From NCBI RefSeq assembly GCF_030035605.1, contig NZ_CP106736.1, positions 2,418,001 through 2,482,000 on the forward strand: a stretch of DNA of 64,000 nt, written 5' to 3'. Every line of letters begins with the position of its first letter. Position 1 is the first letter of the stretch. Shown here piece by piece: positions 32,251-43,200 of the stretch. The notes below the pieces were generated by a model that saw only the letters and a program-made list of their open reading frames with translations, did not search any database and had not been told where the DNA came from. The position numbers were made by a program, and so were the translations under genes. Source of the DNA: Silvimonas soli (GTDB lineage Bacteria > Pseudomonadota > Gammaproteobacteria > Burkholderiales > Chitinibacteraceae).

Positions 32251-35200
32251 ATGATCCCCCGTCTCGCCAACCGCCCAATTGCCAATTCGCTCTACCTGGA
32301 TTTCGTAGCCGAGCTGGGCGTGCGTGGGTTCGAGGGGGAGTTGAGCGCCAGTTATGCCGATCGCACGGTGCAAGCCACCGACAACTCCATCTACCAGGTC
32401 TGGCCGCAGGTGGTGGTCACGCCCAAACATACCGATGACCTGATCCGCCTGGTCAAACTGTTGGGTGAGCCACGCTTTCAAAAGCTGGTGATCAGCCCGC
32501 GCGGTGGCGGTACCGGCACCAACGGGCAGTCGCTCACCGATGGCGTGGTGGTGGATGTGTCGCGCCATATGAACCGCATTCTGGAAATCAACGCCGCCGA
32601 GCGCTGGGTGCGGGTTGAGGCGGGCGTGGTCAAAGACCAGCTCAACGCCGCGCTCAAACCGCACGGATTGTTTTTTGCGCCGGAATTATCCACCTCTAAC
32701 CGCGCCACCATCGGCGGCATGGTCAATACCGATGCCAGCGGTCAGGGCTCATGCCTGTATGGCAAAACGCGCGATCATGTGCTGGCGCTGGATACCGTGT
32801 TGCTGGATGGCACGCTGTGGCGTTCCGCCCCACTCAACGATGCTGAGCTGGCCGTGGCCAAACAGCGCACCGACAAGGTGGGCGAGATCCACCGGCTGCT
32901 GGATGATATCCAGCACACCCACGCCGAGCTGATCCGCGAGCGCTTTCCCAAACTCAATCGTTGTCTCACTGGCTACGATCTGGCGCATATCCGTAATGCC
33001 GAGGGTTTGTTCGATCTGAACGCGATCCTGTGCGGAGCCGAGGGCACGCTGGGGCTGGTCACTGAAATCAAACTCAATGTGCTGCCCATCCCCAAATTCA
33101 GCGCCTTGGTGAATGTGCGTTACACCAGTTTTGATGCGGCCTTGCGCGATGCATCGGCGCTGATGGCGCTGGGGTCATCGTCGATTGAAACGGTGGATTC
33201 CAAAGTACTGGGGCTGGCGCGGCAGGACATCGTCTGGCACGGCGTGAGCGAGTTTTTCCCGGACGATGATGTACCCGCGCTGGGCGTTAATCTGGTCGAA
33301 TTTATCGCCGACGACCAAACTGCATTGCAAGCCAAACTGGCCGAAGTGACCGGCATTTTGCAGCGCGATGGCCGCCAGCATGGCCGTTGCGGCCATACCG
33401 TGGCGTTGGGTGATGCGGCGGTCGGGCGGCTGTGGGGCATGCGCAAGAAGTCGGTCGGCTTGCTGGCCAATATGCAGGGCGATAAACGTCCGATCCCGTT
33501 TGTGGAAGACACCGCCGTGCCGCCAGAAAACCTGGCCGATTACATCGCCGAGTTCCGCGCGCTGCTCGATAGCCACGGCGTCATCTACGGCATGTTCGGG
33601 CATGTCGATGCCGGCGTGCTGCACGTGCGCCCAGCGCTGGATATGAAAGACCCGGAACAGGAAAAACTGATCCGTACCATTAGCGATGGCGTGGTGGCGC
33701 TGACCCGCAAATATCACGGCCTGCTGTGGGGCGAGCACGGTAAAGGCGTGCGCTCGGAATACGCGCCGGAGTTCTTCGGCCCGTTGTATCCGGTGCTGCA
33801 ACAGATCAAGGCGGTGTTCGATCCACATAACCAGCTCAATCCCGGCAAAATCGCTGCGCCGCCGGGGCAGGAATTGTGGAAGATTGATGCCGTGCCCACA
33901 CGCGGCCAGCATGACCGGGTGATCCCCATCGCCGTGCGGAAAAACTATGATGAGGCAATGCATTGCAACGGCAACGGCGCCTGCTTCAATTTTGATCCGG
34001 ACGACGCCATGTGCCCTTCCTACAAAGGCACGCGCGACCGGCGGCATTCGCCCAAGGGGCGAGCTTCGCTAATGCGTGAATGGCTGCGGCAAATGACGCT
34101 GGCCGGGGTCGATCCGCTGCAGGAAACCACGGCGTTACGCCAGCATGATGGTTGGTCGAATCTGCTGGGGCGGCTCAGGAACACACTGCGTAAACGCCAG
34201 GGGCAGAGCGATTTCTCGCACGAAGTGATGGACGCCATGCAGGGTTGCCTGGCGTGTAAATCCTGTGTCGGGCAATGTCCGGTGAAAGTGGATGTGCCGG
34301 AGTTCCGTTCAAAATTTCTGGAACTGTATTACGGCCGTTATCTGCGCCCGGCCAAGGATTATCTGGTGGGCTCACTGGAAACCATGCTGCCGCTGGTGGC
34401 GCGCTGGCCCGCTCTGTACAACGGCGTAATCGGCAGTGGCGCCGGTAAAATGGTGATGCAGCGACTGGGCATGGTCCACAGCCCGGCGCTCAGTGGCGTT
34501 GATCTAGTCGCAGCGCTGCGTAAGCGCGGTTTTGCCATGGCCACACCGCAGGTTTTACAGACGCTGGATGAGGGCCGCCGCAGCCAGTCGGTGATCATCG
34601 TGCAAGACGCCTTCACCAGTTACTTCGAAACCGGTTTGGTGCTGGACCTGTTCGACTTGCTCAAGGCGCTGGGCTTCAACCCCTTGCTCGCACCATTCAA
34701 GGCCAACGGCAAACCGCTGCATGTACATGGTTTTCTGGGACGCTTTGGGCAGGTGGCCGCGCGTAATGCCGCCAGCTTGCGGGCGCTGGCCGCGACCGGG
34801 ATTCCGTTGGTGGGGCTGGAACCCTCCATGACGCTGACCTACCGCGCCGAATACGCCAAAACGCTGGGCAAAGACGCCGCGCCGACGGTGCATCTGTTGC
34901 AAGAGTGGCTGGTGCGGCGGCTGGATCAACTACCACAAAACACGGTGGCGGCAGAGCGTAGCTACACTCTGCTGCCGCATTGCACTGAAAAAACCAATGC
35001 CCCCGCAGTATCCAGCGACTGGCAGAAGTTGTTTGCGCGTTTTGGCATCTCGCTCAAAACCCAGCCAGTGGGTTGCTGCGGTATGGCCGGAACATATGGT
35101 CACGAGGCCGAACATCGGCCAATGTCCGAACAGATCTACGGGTTGAGCTGGGCACCGGTGATTGCCGCCGCCGAGACGCCAGAAATGCTGCTGGCGACGG

Positions 35201-35292
35201 GGTATTCCTGCCGCTGCCAGGTGAAGCTGATTGATGGGGTGCAGTTGCGACACCCCTTGCAGGCGTTGTTGCAGGCGGTGCGAAGCGCATAG
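32251..35292 (+). CDS. ydiJ: D-2-hydroxyglutarate dehydrogenase, YdiJ type (FAD and 4Fe-4S)
   Basis: 1013-aa membrane-associated flavoenzyme that oxidises D-2-hydroxyglutarate to 2-oxoglutarate. It aligns from end to end with E. coli YdiJ as I recall it: MIPRLANRPIANSLYLDFVA start, FAD site SPRGGGTGTNGQSLTDGVVV, APELSTSNRATIGGMVNTDA, the FAD oxidase C-terminal GMFGHVDAGVLHVRPALDM, cluster-binding CNGNGACFNF (near 572) and CLACKSCVGQCPVKVDVPEF (near 666), and a CCG-type motif VGCCGMAGTYGHE (near 942). The start at 32251 gives the exact YdiJ N-terminus. Together with the gene before it, it completes lysine-derived 2-oxoadipate conversion to a TCA intermediate. Confidence 0.92.
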   Translation: MIPRLANRPIANSLYLDFVAELGVRGFEGELSASYADRTVQATDNSIYQVWPQVVVTPKHTDDLIRLVKLLGEPRFQKLVISPRGGGTGTNGQSLTDGVVVDVSRHMNRILEINAAERWVRVEAGVVKDQLNAALKPHGLFFAPELSTSNRATIGGMVNTDASGQGSCLYGKTRDHVLALDTVLLDGTLWRSAPLNDAELAVAKQRTDKVGEIHRLLDDIQHTHAELIRERFPKLNRCLTGYDLAHIRNAEGLFDLNAILCGAEGTLGLVTEIKLNVLPIPKFSALVNVRYTSFDAALRDASALMALGSSSIETVDSKVLGLARQDIVWHGVSEFFPDDDVPALGVNLVEFIADDQTALQAKLAEVTGILQRDGRQHGRCGHTVALGDAAVGRLWGMRKKSVGLLANMQGDKRPIPFVEDTAVPPENLADYIAEFRALLDSHGVIYGMFGHVDAGVLHVRPALDMKDPEQEKLIRTISDGVVALTRKYHGLLWGEHGKGVRSEYAPEFFGPLYPVLQQIKAVFDPHNQLNPGKIAAPPGQELWKIDAVPTRGQHDRVIPIAVRKNYDEAMHCNGNGACFNFDPDDAMCPSYKGTRDRRHSPKGRASLMREWLRQMTLAGVDPLQETTALRQHDGWSNLLGRLRNTLRKRQGQSDFSHEVMDAMQGCLACKSCVGQCPVKVDVPEFRSKFLELYYGRYLRPAKDYLVGSLETMLPLVARWPALYNGVIGSGAGKMVMQRLGMVHSPALSGVDLVAALRKRGFAMATPQVLQTLDEGRRSQSVIIVQDAFTSYFETGLVLDLFDLLKALGFNPLLAPFKANGKPLHVHGFLGRFGQVAARNAASLRALAATGIPLVGLEPSMTLTYRAEYAKTLGKDAAPTVHLLQEWLVRRLDQLPQNTVAAERSYTLLPHCTEKTNAPAVSSDWQKLFARFGISLKTQPVGCCGMAGTYGHEAEHRPMSEQIYGLSWAPVIAAAETPEMLLATGYSCRCQVKLIDGVQLRHPLQALLQAVRSA

Positions 35293-35443
35293 GGTGCAAT
35301 ACCCCAACGGGGGGCATTGCACCAATCAAAGCGGCCGGCGTGATCGCCATTATTGGCCCCTTTGAACGGTGGGTTACGCCGTTCCGGCTAACCCACCCTA
35401 CATTGGCGATGCAGCCCGGGTGGGGCGGGTTGCATCCGCCCTA
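35293..35443. repeat. intergenic palindromes between ydiJ and serA
   Basis: GGTGCAATACCCC-AACG-GGGGGCATTGCACC (35293-35323) and GGTGGGTT...AACCCACC (35368-35397) are two hairpins; GGCGGGTTGCATCCGCCCTA follows. They serve as the boundary between two convergent genes and may act as terminators, although no T-tract is present. The last part resembles the 22-bp inverted repeat near aruF. Confidence 0.55.
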
Positions 35444-36673
35444 TTAGAACAACACCCGGCAACGAATCGTCCCCGGAATGCTGCTGAGCTTCTTCAGCAC
35501 GTCATCGGTGTATCCCGAATCGATATCGATCACCACGTAACCAATCTCGCTATTGGTTTGCAGGTACTGCGCGGCGATGTTGATCTGGCTGGCGGAAAAC
35601 ACGTTGTTCACCGCACTCATCACGCCTGGCACGTTCTGGTGCACGTGCAGCACGCGCCGTTTGCTGGCTTGCGCGGGCAGGGCGACTTCCGGGAAGTTGA
35701 CCGACGACGTGGTGGTGCCGTTGTCGCTGTACTTGATGAGCTTTTCGGCCACTTCCACGCCAATATTGGCTTGCGCTTCTACCGTGGAACCGCCGATATG
35801 CGGGGTCAGAATCACGTTGTCGAATGCGCGTAGCGGTGAGGCGAATTCTTCGTGGTTGTCTTTCGGTTCTACCGGGAACACGTCAATGGCCGCACCGGCC
35901 AGATACTTTTTATCCAGCGCCGCTGCCAGTGCTTCGATATCCACCACCGTACCGCGAGCGGCATTGATCAGCACTGCACCGGGCTTCATGGCCGCAATCT
36001 GTTCCGCGCCCATCAGGTTCTTGGTAGAGGCTGTTTCCGGCACATGCAACGTGACGATGTCCGACTGGCCCAGCAAGGTATGCAGGCTGGCGATCTGCTG
36101 CGCATTACCCAGGGGCAATTTGGAGGCAGTGTCGTAGAACGATACGCGCATGCCCAGTGCCTCTGCCAACACGGACAATTGCGAGCCAATGGCGCCGTAG
36201 CCGATGATGCCCAGATGCTTGCCGCGCACTTCGTACGAAGCACTGGCCGATTTAATCCAGCCGCCACGATGGCAACTGGCGTTTTTCTCCGGCACGCCGC
36301 GCAGCAACAAGATGGCCTCGGCCAGCACCAGCTCTGCCACCGAACGGGTATTGGAATACGGCGCGTTGAACACCACCACGCCTTGGCCTAACGCCGCATG
36401 CAGATCAACCTGGTTGGTGCCGATGCAGAAACAACCCACAGCCACCAGTTTGCTGGCCTCGGCCAGTACATCGGGCGTGAGCTGGGTGCGCGAGCGGATG
36501 CCGACAAAATGCGCATCGGCAATCTTGCGTTTGAGCTCATCCGGTGCCAGCGCGCCAGGCAGTGCCTCGATATTGGAATAACCGGCGGCATGAAAGGCAT
36601 CAATGGCGCTTTGGTGCACGCCTTCCAGCAACAGAATGCGGATCTTGTCTTTCTCGAGGGAGGTTTTGCTCAT
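35444..36673 (-). CDS. serA: D-3-phosphoglycerate dehydrogenase
   Basis: 409-aa first enzyme of serine synthesis. It has the catalytic region FVGIRSRTQLTPDVL, the NAD motif GIIGYGAIGSQLSVLAEALG (near residue 155), NAARGTVVDIEALAAALDKK and LTPHIGGSTVEAQANIG with the catalytic His, then a C-terminal ACT domain (RRVLHVHQNVPGVMSAVNNV, to IPGTIRCRVLF) that mediates serine feedback. Length equals that of E. coli SerA (410), which also reduces 2-oxoglutarate to 2-hydroxyglutarate. It is convergent with ydiJ, which oxidises that by-product. Confidence 0.95.
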   Translation of the reverse strand: MSKTSLEKDKIRILLLEGVHQSAIDAFHAAGYSNIEALPGALAPDELKRKIADAHFVGIRSRTQLTPDVLAEASKLVAVGCFCIGTNQVDLHAALGQGVVVFNAPYSNTRSVAELVLAEAILLLRGVPEKNASCHRGGWIKSASASYEVRGKHLGIIGYGAIGSQLSVLAEALGMRVSFYDTASKLPLGNAQQIASLHTLLGQSDIVTLHVPETASTKNLMGAEQIAAMKPGAVLINAARGTVVDIEALAAALDKKYLAGAAIDVFPVEPKDNHEEFASPLRAFDNVILTPHIGGSTVEAQANIGVEVAEKLIKYSDNGTTTSSVNFPEVALPAQASKRRVLHVHQNVPGVMSAVNNVFSASQINIAAQYLQTNSEIGYVVIDIDSGYTDDVLKKLSSIPGTIRCRVLF

Positions 36674-37245
36674 CGGGTATCACCTTGGTTTGGCAAAAAG
36701 TGCACTACACAGATTACAAGAATAGCTGTTTTGCGATGGACACGATCCGGCTAGCGCAAGTTGCAGACTCTGGATGTGGAATATTTTTGTGCGACTGCAG
36801 CAAAGTAGGAGTCCACTGACGCACAAGAGTTGCACGTCTGACAGACGCCTGGCAAACCACATCGCAAACTGGTCCGCAGTGCCTGGTGAAAATTGCCCCT
36901 GACAACCGGGATAGGCGTATGGTGAGCGGACCACACACAGCTTTCGTTTTGCGCATGCTCAACCTCTGAGACCAGGCAAATTGAAGGTTTTCCCCGCCCC
37001 GCTTGTTCCAGAGCCATGAGCATCGCTTCACCGCTCGCCAGTCACAGTTCGTACCAGTCTTAGTACTCATAAATCACAACCGCAACGCGGCACGAAAGCA
37101 GTTTTCGCTAACCGGCAAGCCACAGCTTTGTGGCCATGCCGGTCTGGTTTTGTGCGCTGCGCGCGGTGTTCAGCTTCTGAATCGCTTGCCAACACCGGTG
37201 AGGCTTGCCAGTGCATGTTGGCGTATCAGCAAGGAGGCATGCATC
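36674..37245. other. 572-base divergent intergenic region between serA and the glucan synthase gene
   Basis: Must contain the serA promoter and the promoter of the 8.7-kb glucan synthase gene. I see no frame with normal codon use and no strong repeat. The upstream extension of the glucan synthase frame to 37003 has poor coding character. Confidence 0.4.
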
Positions 37246-40200
37246 TTGGCACTCACCGGTCACTCTGTTTTCCGCCAGTCTGGCAAAATTCTGGGCAAGT
37301 CTTCCCCGCGCTACGACGAAGACAGTCTGCGCGACTACGCCGCCACCGAGGCGCCATTGCGGGCCGAGTTGTTCAGCGCCGACCAGATGGAGCGCCACGG
37401 CAGAACGCTTGGCGCATCGCACAAAATTGGCGAAGGTTACCCAGCAGACCGCTTGCTGGCCCGTCTGGCCGAGAACGAAGCCATTCTGATTGATGCGTGC
37501 CGCATTCTCACCACCACCACCAATACCAGCCGGTTAACCCCGGCGGGTGAGTGGTTGCTGGATAACTTCTACCTGATCGAAGAGCAAATCCGTACGGCCA
37601 AACGCCACTTCCCCAAGGGCTATGGTCGGGGCTTGCCGCGACTGGCGGGTGGCGAATCCGCCGGGCAACCGCGGGTGTACGAGATTGCGCTGGAAGCCAT
37701 TGCCCACGGCGATGGTCGCTGGGACCCGGAAAGCCTGAGCCGTTACGTAGCCGCGTATCAACAAGCCTCTGAGTTGACCTTGGGTGAGTTGTGGGCGATT
37801 CCGATCATGCTGCGGCTGGCGCTGATCGAAAATCTGCGCCGGGTCAGTGCCAGCATTGCTACCGGCAGCGCCGACCGCAATCTGGCCGATGACTGGGCCG
37901 GCAAGATGATCAACGCCGCCGAAGAAGATCCCAAAAGTCTGATTTTGCTGATCGCCGACATGGCCCGTTCTGATCCGCCAATGGGGCCGACTTTTGTGGC
38001 CGAACTGGCGCGGCGGTTGCAAGGCCAGGGCGCGGCGCTGGCTTTACCGCTGACCTGGATGGAACAACTGCTGGCTGAACAAGGCCAGACCATTGAACAA
38101 ATGGTGCTGGCCGAGAACCGCCAACAAGCCGCCAATCAACTTTCGATCAGCAACAGTATTTCCAGCCTGCGCCTGCTGGGCGCCACCAACTGGCGCGAGT
38201 TTGTCGAAACCTTGAGCGTGGTTGAGCAGACCTTGCTCAATGATCCGGCGGGCATGTATGGCCACATGGATTTCGCCACCCGTGACGATTACCGCCACAC
38301 CATAGAGCGCACCGCGCGGCGCGCCCGCATGCCGGAAAGTGCCGTCGCCCGTCGCGCCATTGGTCTGGCTGCAGCGGCCACCAGCGATGGGCCGATGATT
38401 GATTCGCCCATCCATGTAGATCGCCACGCGCACGTCGGCTTTTACCTGACCGGGCGCGGGCTTTATCAACTGGAACGCGATTGCCAGGCGCGTTTGTCGC
38501 TGGGCCTGCAATTCAAACGCTGGTTCCTGCGCGCGCCGGTTAGCCGGTACGTCGGGCCGATCACGCTCATTACCTGGGCGTTGACCGGCGCCATGCTGCT
38601 GCGGGCACACTCCGCTGGAGTGCATAACTGGTGGATGCTGGCGTTGCTCGGCGGCGCGCTACTGGCCAGCTTGAGCCAGTTGGCGGTGGCGCTGGTTAAT
38701 TTGCTGGCAACCAATATTGCGATCCCGCGCTTTTTGCCGCGCCTGGATTACAGCAAAGGTATTCCGCCGGAATTGCGCACGCTGGTCGTCGTGCCCGCCA
38801 TGCTTGGCAGCGCCGCTGGCGTGCAGTCGCTGGTTGATGATCTGGAAGTGCGCTTTCTGGGTAATCGTGATCCCAATTTGCATTTTGCCTTGCTGACCGA
38901 CTTCACCGATGCCGCCAGCGAGACCCTGCCCGAAGACGCCGCCTTGCTGGCGCTGGCGACCGCGCATATCAATGATCTCAACAGCCAGTATCCCAACCAG
39001 CGCGGTGACACGTTCTTTCTGTTTCACCGCCCGCGCCGCTGGAATGCCAGCGAAGGTGCGTGGATGGGTTACGAGCGCAAACGCGGCAAGCTGGCGGCGC
39101 TCAACGCCTTGTTGCTGGAAGGCAAAGCGGACGAATTCTCGTTGGTGGTCGGCCATACCGGCGTGCTGTCCAACGTCAAATATGTCATTACGCTGGATAC
39201 CGATACCCAATTGCCACGTGACGCCGCCCGCCAGTTCATCGGCACCATGGCGCACCCGCTCAATCACCCGCGCTTTGACGAAAAACGCCAGCGCGTGGTC
39301 GAGGGCTACGGCATTTTGCAGCCGCGCGTGGCCGAAAGCCTACCCGCCAATGGCCCCAGCCGTTATGCCCGCCTGAGCGGTAGCGAACCGGGCATTGACC
39401 CGTATACCCGCACGGTTTCGGACGTGTATCAAGATCTGTTTGGTGAAGGCTCGTTTATTGGTAAAGGCATCTACGACGTTGCCACCTTCGAGCAATCGCT
39501 GGCCGGACGTTTTCCGGAAAACCGCATTCTCAGCCACGATTTGCTGGAAGGCTGCTACGCCAGGTCCGGCCTGCTGAGCGATGTGGCGCTGTATGAATCA
39601 TCCCCTTCCAGTTACCTGAGTGACATGCGTCGGCGCAGTCGCTGGATTCGCGGCGACTGGCAGCTGGCCAGTTGGCTGTGGCCCAGAGTTCGTCAGGCCG
39701 ATGGCGTACGCAGCAAGAATCCGCTAACCAGTTTGTCGCGCTGGAAGCTGCTGGATAATCTGCGCCGCAGCCTGGTGCCGCTGGCTTTGCTGGTGCTGAT
39801 CGGATTGGGTGCCACGGTTTTGCCGTTGCCACGCATCTGGCTAGGTACGGTGCTGCTGGTGTTGTGGGCACCGGCGGTCCTCTCCGCGTTGATTGATCTG
39901 ATTCGTAAACCCGGCGAAATTACCTGGCGCCAGCATCTGTTTACCAATAGCCATCTGATCTGGACTCAAGCCACCCAACTGGCGCTGCGCCTGGCCACTT
40001 TGCCGCATGAAGCCGCCGTGAACACCACCGCCGTGGTGCGTACCCTGTGGCGGGTGCACGTGTCGCGCAAGCATTTACTCGAATGGTCCACCGCTGAAAG
40101 CGTCAGCAATGCGGCTAAATATGATCTGGTGACCTTTGCCCGTGCCATGTGGATGGGGCCGGCGCTGGCCATTGTCATCGCCGTCAGCGCGCCCATTATT

Positions 40201-43200
40201 GACGTCAGCTGGCTGTTGTTTGCCGCCTTGCTGGCTGGTCTGTGGCTGGTTTCGCCGTTGCTCGCCTGGTGGATCAGCCAGCCGCCGCAGCCATTCGCCA
40301 CCGAACTGGATGCCGAACAGACGCGTTTGCTGCACCGGACTGCCCGCAAAACCTGGTTGTTCTTCGAGACCTTTGTGGTGGCGGGCGAGCATTGGCTGCC
40401 GCCGGATAACTTCCAGGAAGTACCGACCGGCATCATCGCCCACCGGACGTCGCCCACCAATATCGGGCTGGCGCTGCTGGCCAATCTCACCGCCTACGAT
40501 TTCGGCTATCTGCCTTGCGGTTCGTTACTGGAACGCACCACCAATACGCTCAATGCCATGCTGACGCTGGAACGCTATCGCGGCCATCTGTACAACTGGT
40601 ACGACACCCGCACCATGCAACCACTGGCACCACGTTACGTTTCGACGGTCGATAGTGGCAATCTGGCCGGACACTTGCTGACCCTGCGTCAGGGGTTGCT
40701 GGCGCTGCCCGACGAACCGGTAGTGCATCCACGCTTGTGGCGTGGCTTGAGCGATGGCCTGGGGCTGGTCACCATTCATTGGGAGGGCGATCCACCGGCT
40801 GTATTGACGTCCATGCAAGGCGTGATCGCCAGTGCGCTGGTCACTCCGCCCACCGGCCCTGCTGCGGTGTACAAGGTCATCGCCGCGCTGACCGGCCAGA
40901 CGGATCAGCTGTGCTCGCTGATTGCGGATGTCCCGGAGACTGTAGACCTGCAACGCGCGGCGGCTTCGTTGCAACGGCAGTGCTTCAGCACGCTGAACGA
41001 CATCAAATCGCTGATGCCTTGGGTCACTTGGAGTGACGCGGAAATTGCCGCAGTGCCGCTGCTGGCAACCATGCCATTGCTACGCGATATTCCCGGCTTT
41101 GGCGCATTGGCGGTGGACGAGTGGGGCATGGCGACACCATTGGCCGCCCAAGTCATTGAAGCCAGTCGCCAGGCGCGGGATCGACTGGCGTTGATGAATG
41201 CGCTGGCAGTCCAGGCACTGGGTCTGGCGCAAATGGATTACGGCTTTTTGTACGATCCGTCCGTGCATTTGCTGGCGGTGGGTTACAACGTGGATGATAA
41301 CCGCCGCGATAGTGGTCGCTACGATTTGCTGACCTCGGAAAATCGCTTATGCAACTTTGTGGCGATTGCCCAGGGGCAGTTGCCGCAAGAAAGCTGGTTC
41401 GCGCTCGGGCGCCTGTTAACGCTGGTGGATAACCAGCCGGTGATGGTGTCGTGGAGCGGCTCGATGTTCGAGTATCTGATGCCGATGCTGGTCATGCCTG
41501 GGTATCCGGAAACGCTGCTCGATACCACGTGCCGTGCGGCCGTGCGGGCGCAGATTGAATACGGCAAACAGTGTGGCGTGCCGTGGGGGATTTCTGAATC
41601 CGGCTACAACACCACCGATGCCCACCTCAATTATCAATATCGCGCGTTTGGCGTGCCTGGTTTGGGGCTCAAACGCGGGCTCGTCGACGATTTGGTGATC
41701 GCGCCATATGCCACCGTGATGGCGCTGATGGTGGCACCACAAGCGGCCTGCCAGAACCTGCAAAAGCTGTCGGCGATGGGTGCGGAAGGTGCATTTGGCT
41801 ATTACGAAGCCATTGATTACACCGCCTCGCGTTTGCCGCGCGGTCAGCGTAGCGCGCTGGTGCGCTCGTTTATGGCGCATCACCAGGGCATGAGTTTTCT
41901 GTCATTGTCATATGCGCTGCTGGGTCAACCCATGCTGCGGCGCTTTGCGGCCGATGCGCAATGCCAGGCCACCATGCTGCTGTTGCAAGAACGCGTGCCG
42001 AAAACCATAGCGGTGTATGCCCGCGCCGGCCAGTTTGCCAACAGCACGGTTTCGGCCGAAACCGGAGAAGCGTCGATTCGCGAATACGACCGGCCCGACA
42101 CGCCGATGCCGGAGGTGCAGCTGTTGTCCAACAGCCGTTACCACGTCATGGTCAACAACGCCGGTAGTGGCTACAGCCGCTGGAAAGGCATGGCCGTCAC
42201 CCGCTGGCAGGAAGACCCGACCTTCGATCAACTGGGCGTGTTCTGCTATCTGCGTGATCTGGAAAGTGGCTTGTTCTGGTCGGCCACAGCGCGCCCGTGC
42301 GGCATGCTGGGCGAGCACTTCAAAGCCATCTTCTCTGAAGCGCACGCTGAATTTCATCGCCACGATCAACGCTACGACGTGCACAGCGAAATCGTGGTTT
42401 CGCCGGAAGACGATATTGAACTGCGGCGCATGCGCATCACCAACCGCTCGCGCCGCAAACGCGTGCTGGAAGTGACCAGCTACGCCGAAGTGGTGATCGC
42501 CCCGGCCAATGCCGACAACGCGCATCCGGCTTTCAGCAAGCTGTTTGTGGAAAGCGAAATCCTGCCCGAACAACAAGCCATTCTGTGCAGCCGCCGCCCG
42601 CGCGAACAACACGAACCGCGGCCATTTTTACTGCATTTGATGGCAGTGCATGGCGCGGATGTCGATCAGTTCTCTTGCGAAACCGATCGCTCGCGCTTTA
42701 TCGGGCGCGGTAACACCTTGGCGGCCCCGACTGCGCTGACGGCGACCGGCAATCTATCCAATACCCAAGGCGCCGTGCTGGACCCGATTGTCTCGGTGCG
42801 ACACCACATTACGCTGGAGCCCGAGGCCACCGTCACGCTGGATCTGGTGTTGGGGATGTCCGATACCCGTGAAGGCGCCTTGGGCCTGATCGAAAAATAC
42901 CGGGATCGCCGCCTGGCTGACCGGGTGTTTGAACTGGCGTGGACCCATAACCTGGTGCTGCTGCGGCAAATCAATGCCAATGAAGCCGACGGCCAGTTGT
43001 ACGGCCGCATGGCCGGTGCCGTGCTGTACGCCAATGCAGCGCAGCGCGCCGAAGTCACCGTGCTGATGAACAACCGGCGCGGCCAGTCCGGGTTGTGGGG
43101 TTATGCCATCTCCGGCGATCTGCCGATCGTACTGTTGCGCATTGCTGATCCGGGCCGTATCGAACTGGTGCGGCAACTGGTGCAGGCTCACGCTTACTGG

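Noticed and set aside
33175..34047. Leftward 290-codon frame inside ydiJ, and similar frames opposite the glucan synthase gene
   Set aside because: Shadows of high-GC coding DNA; no ribosome-binding sites and no recognisable motifs.
37003..37245. Upstream extension of the glucan synthase to a start at 37003
   Set aside because: The added 81 residues lack family similarity and good codon use; GGAGG sits eight bases before the TTG at 37246.
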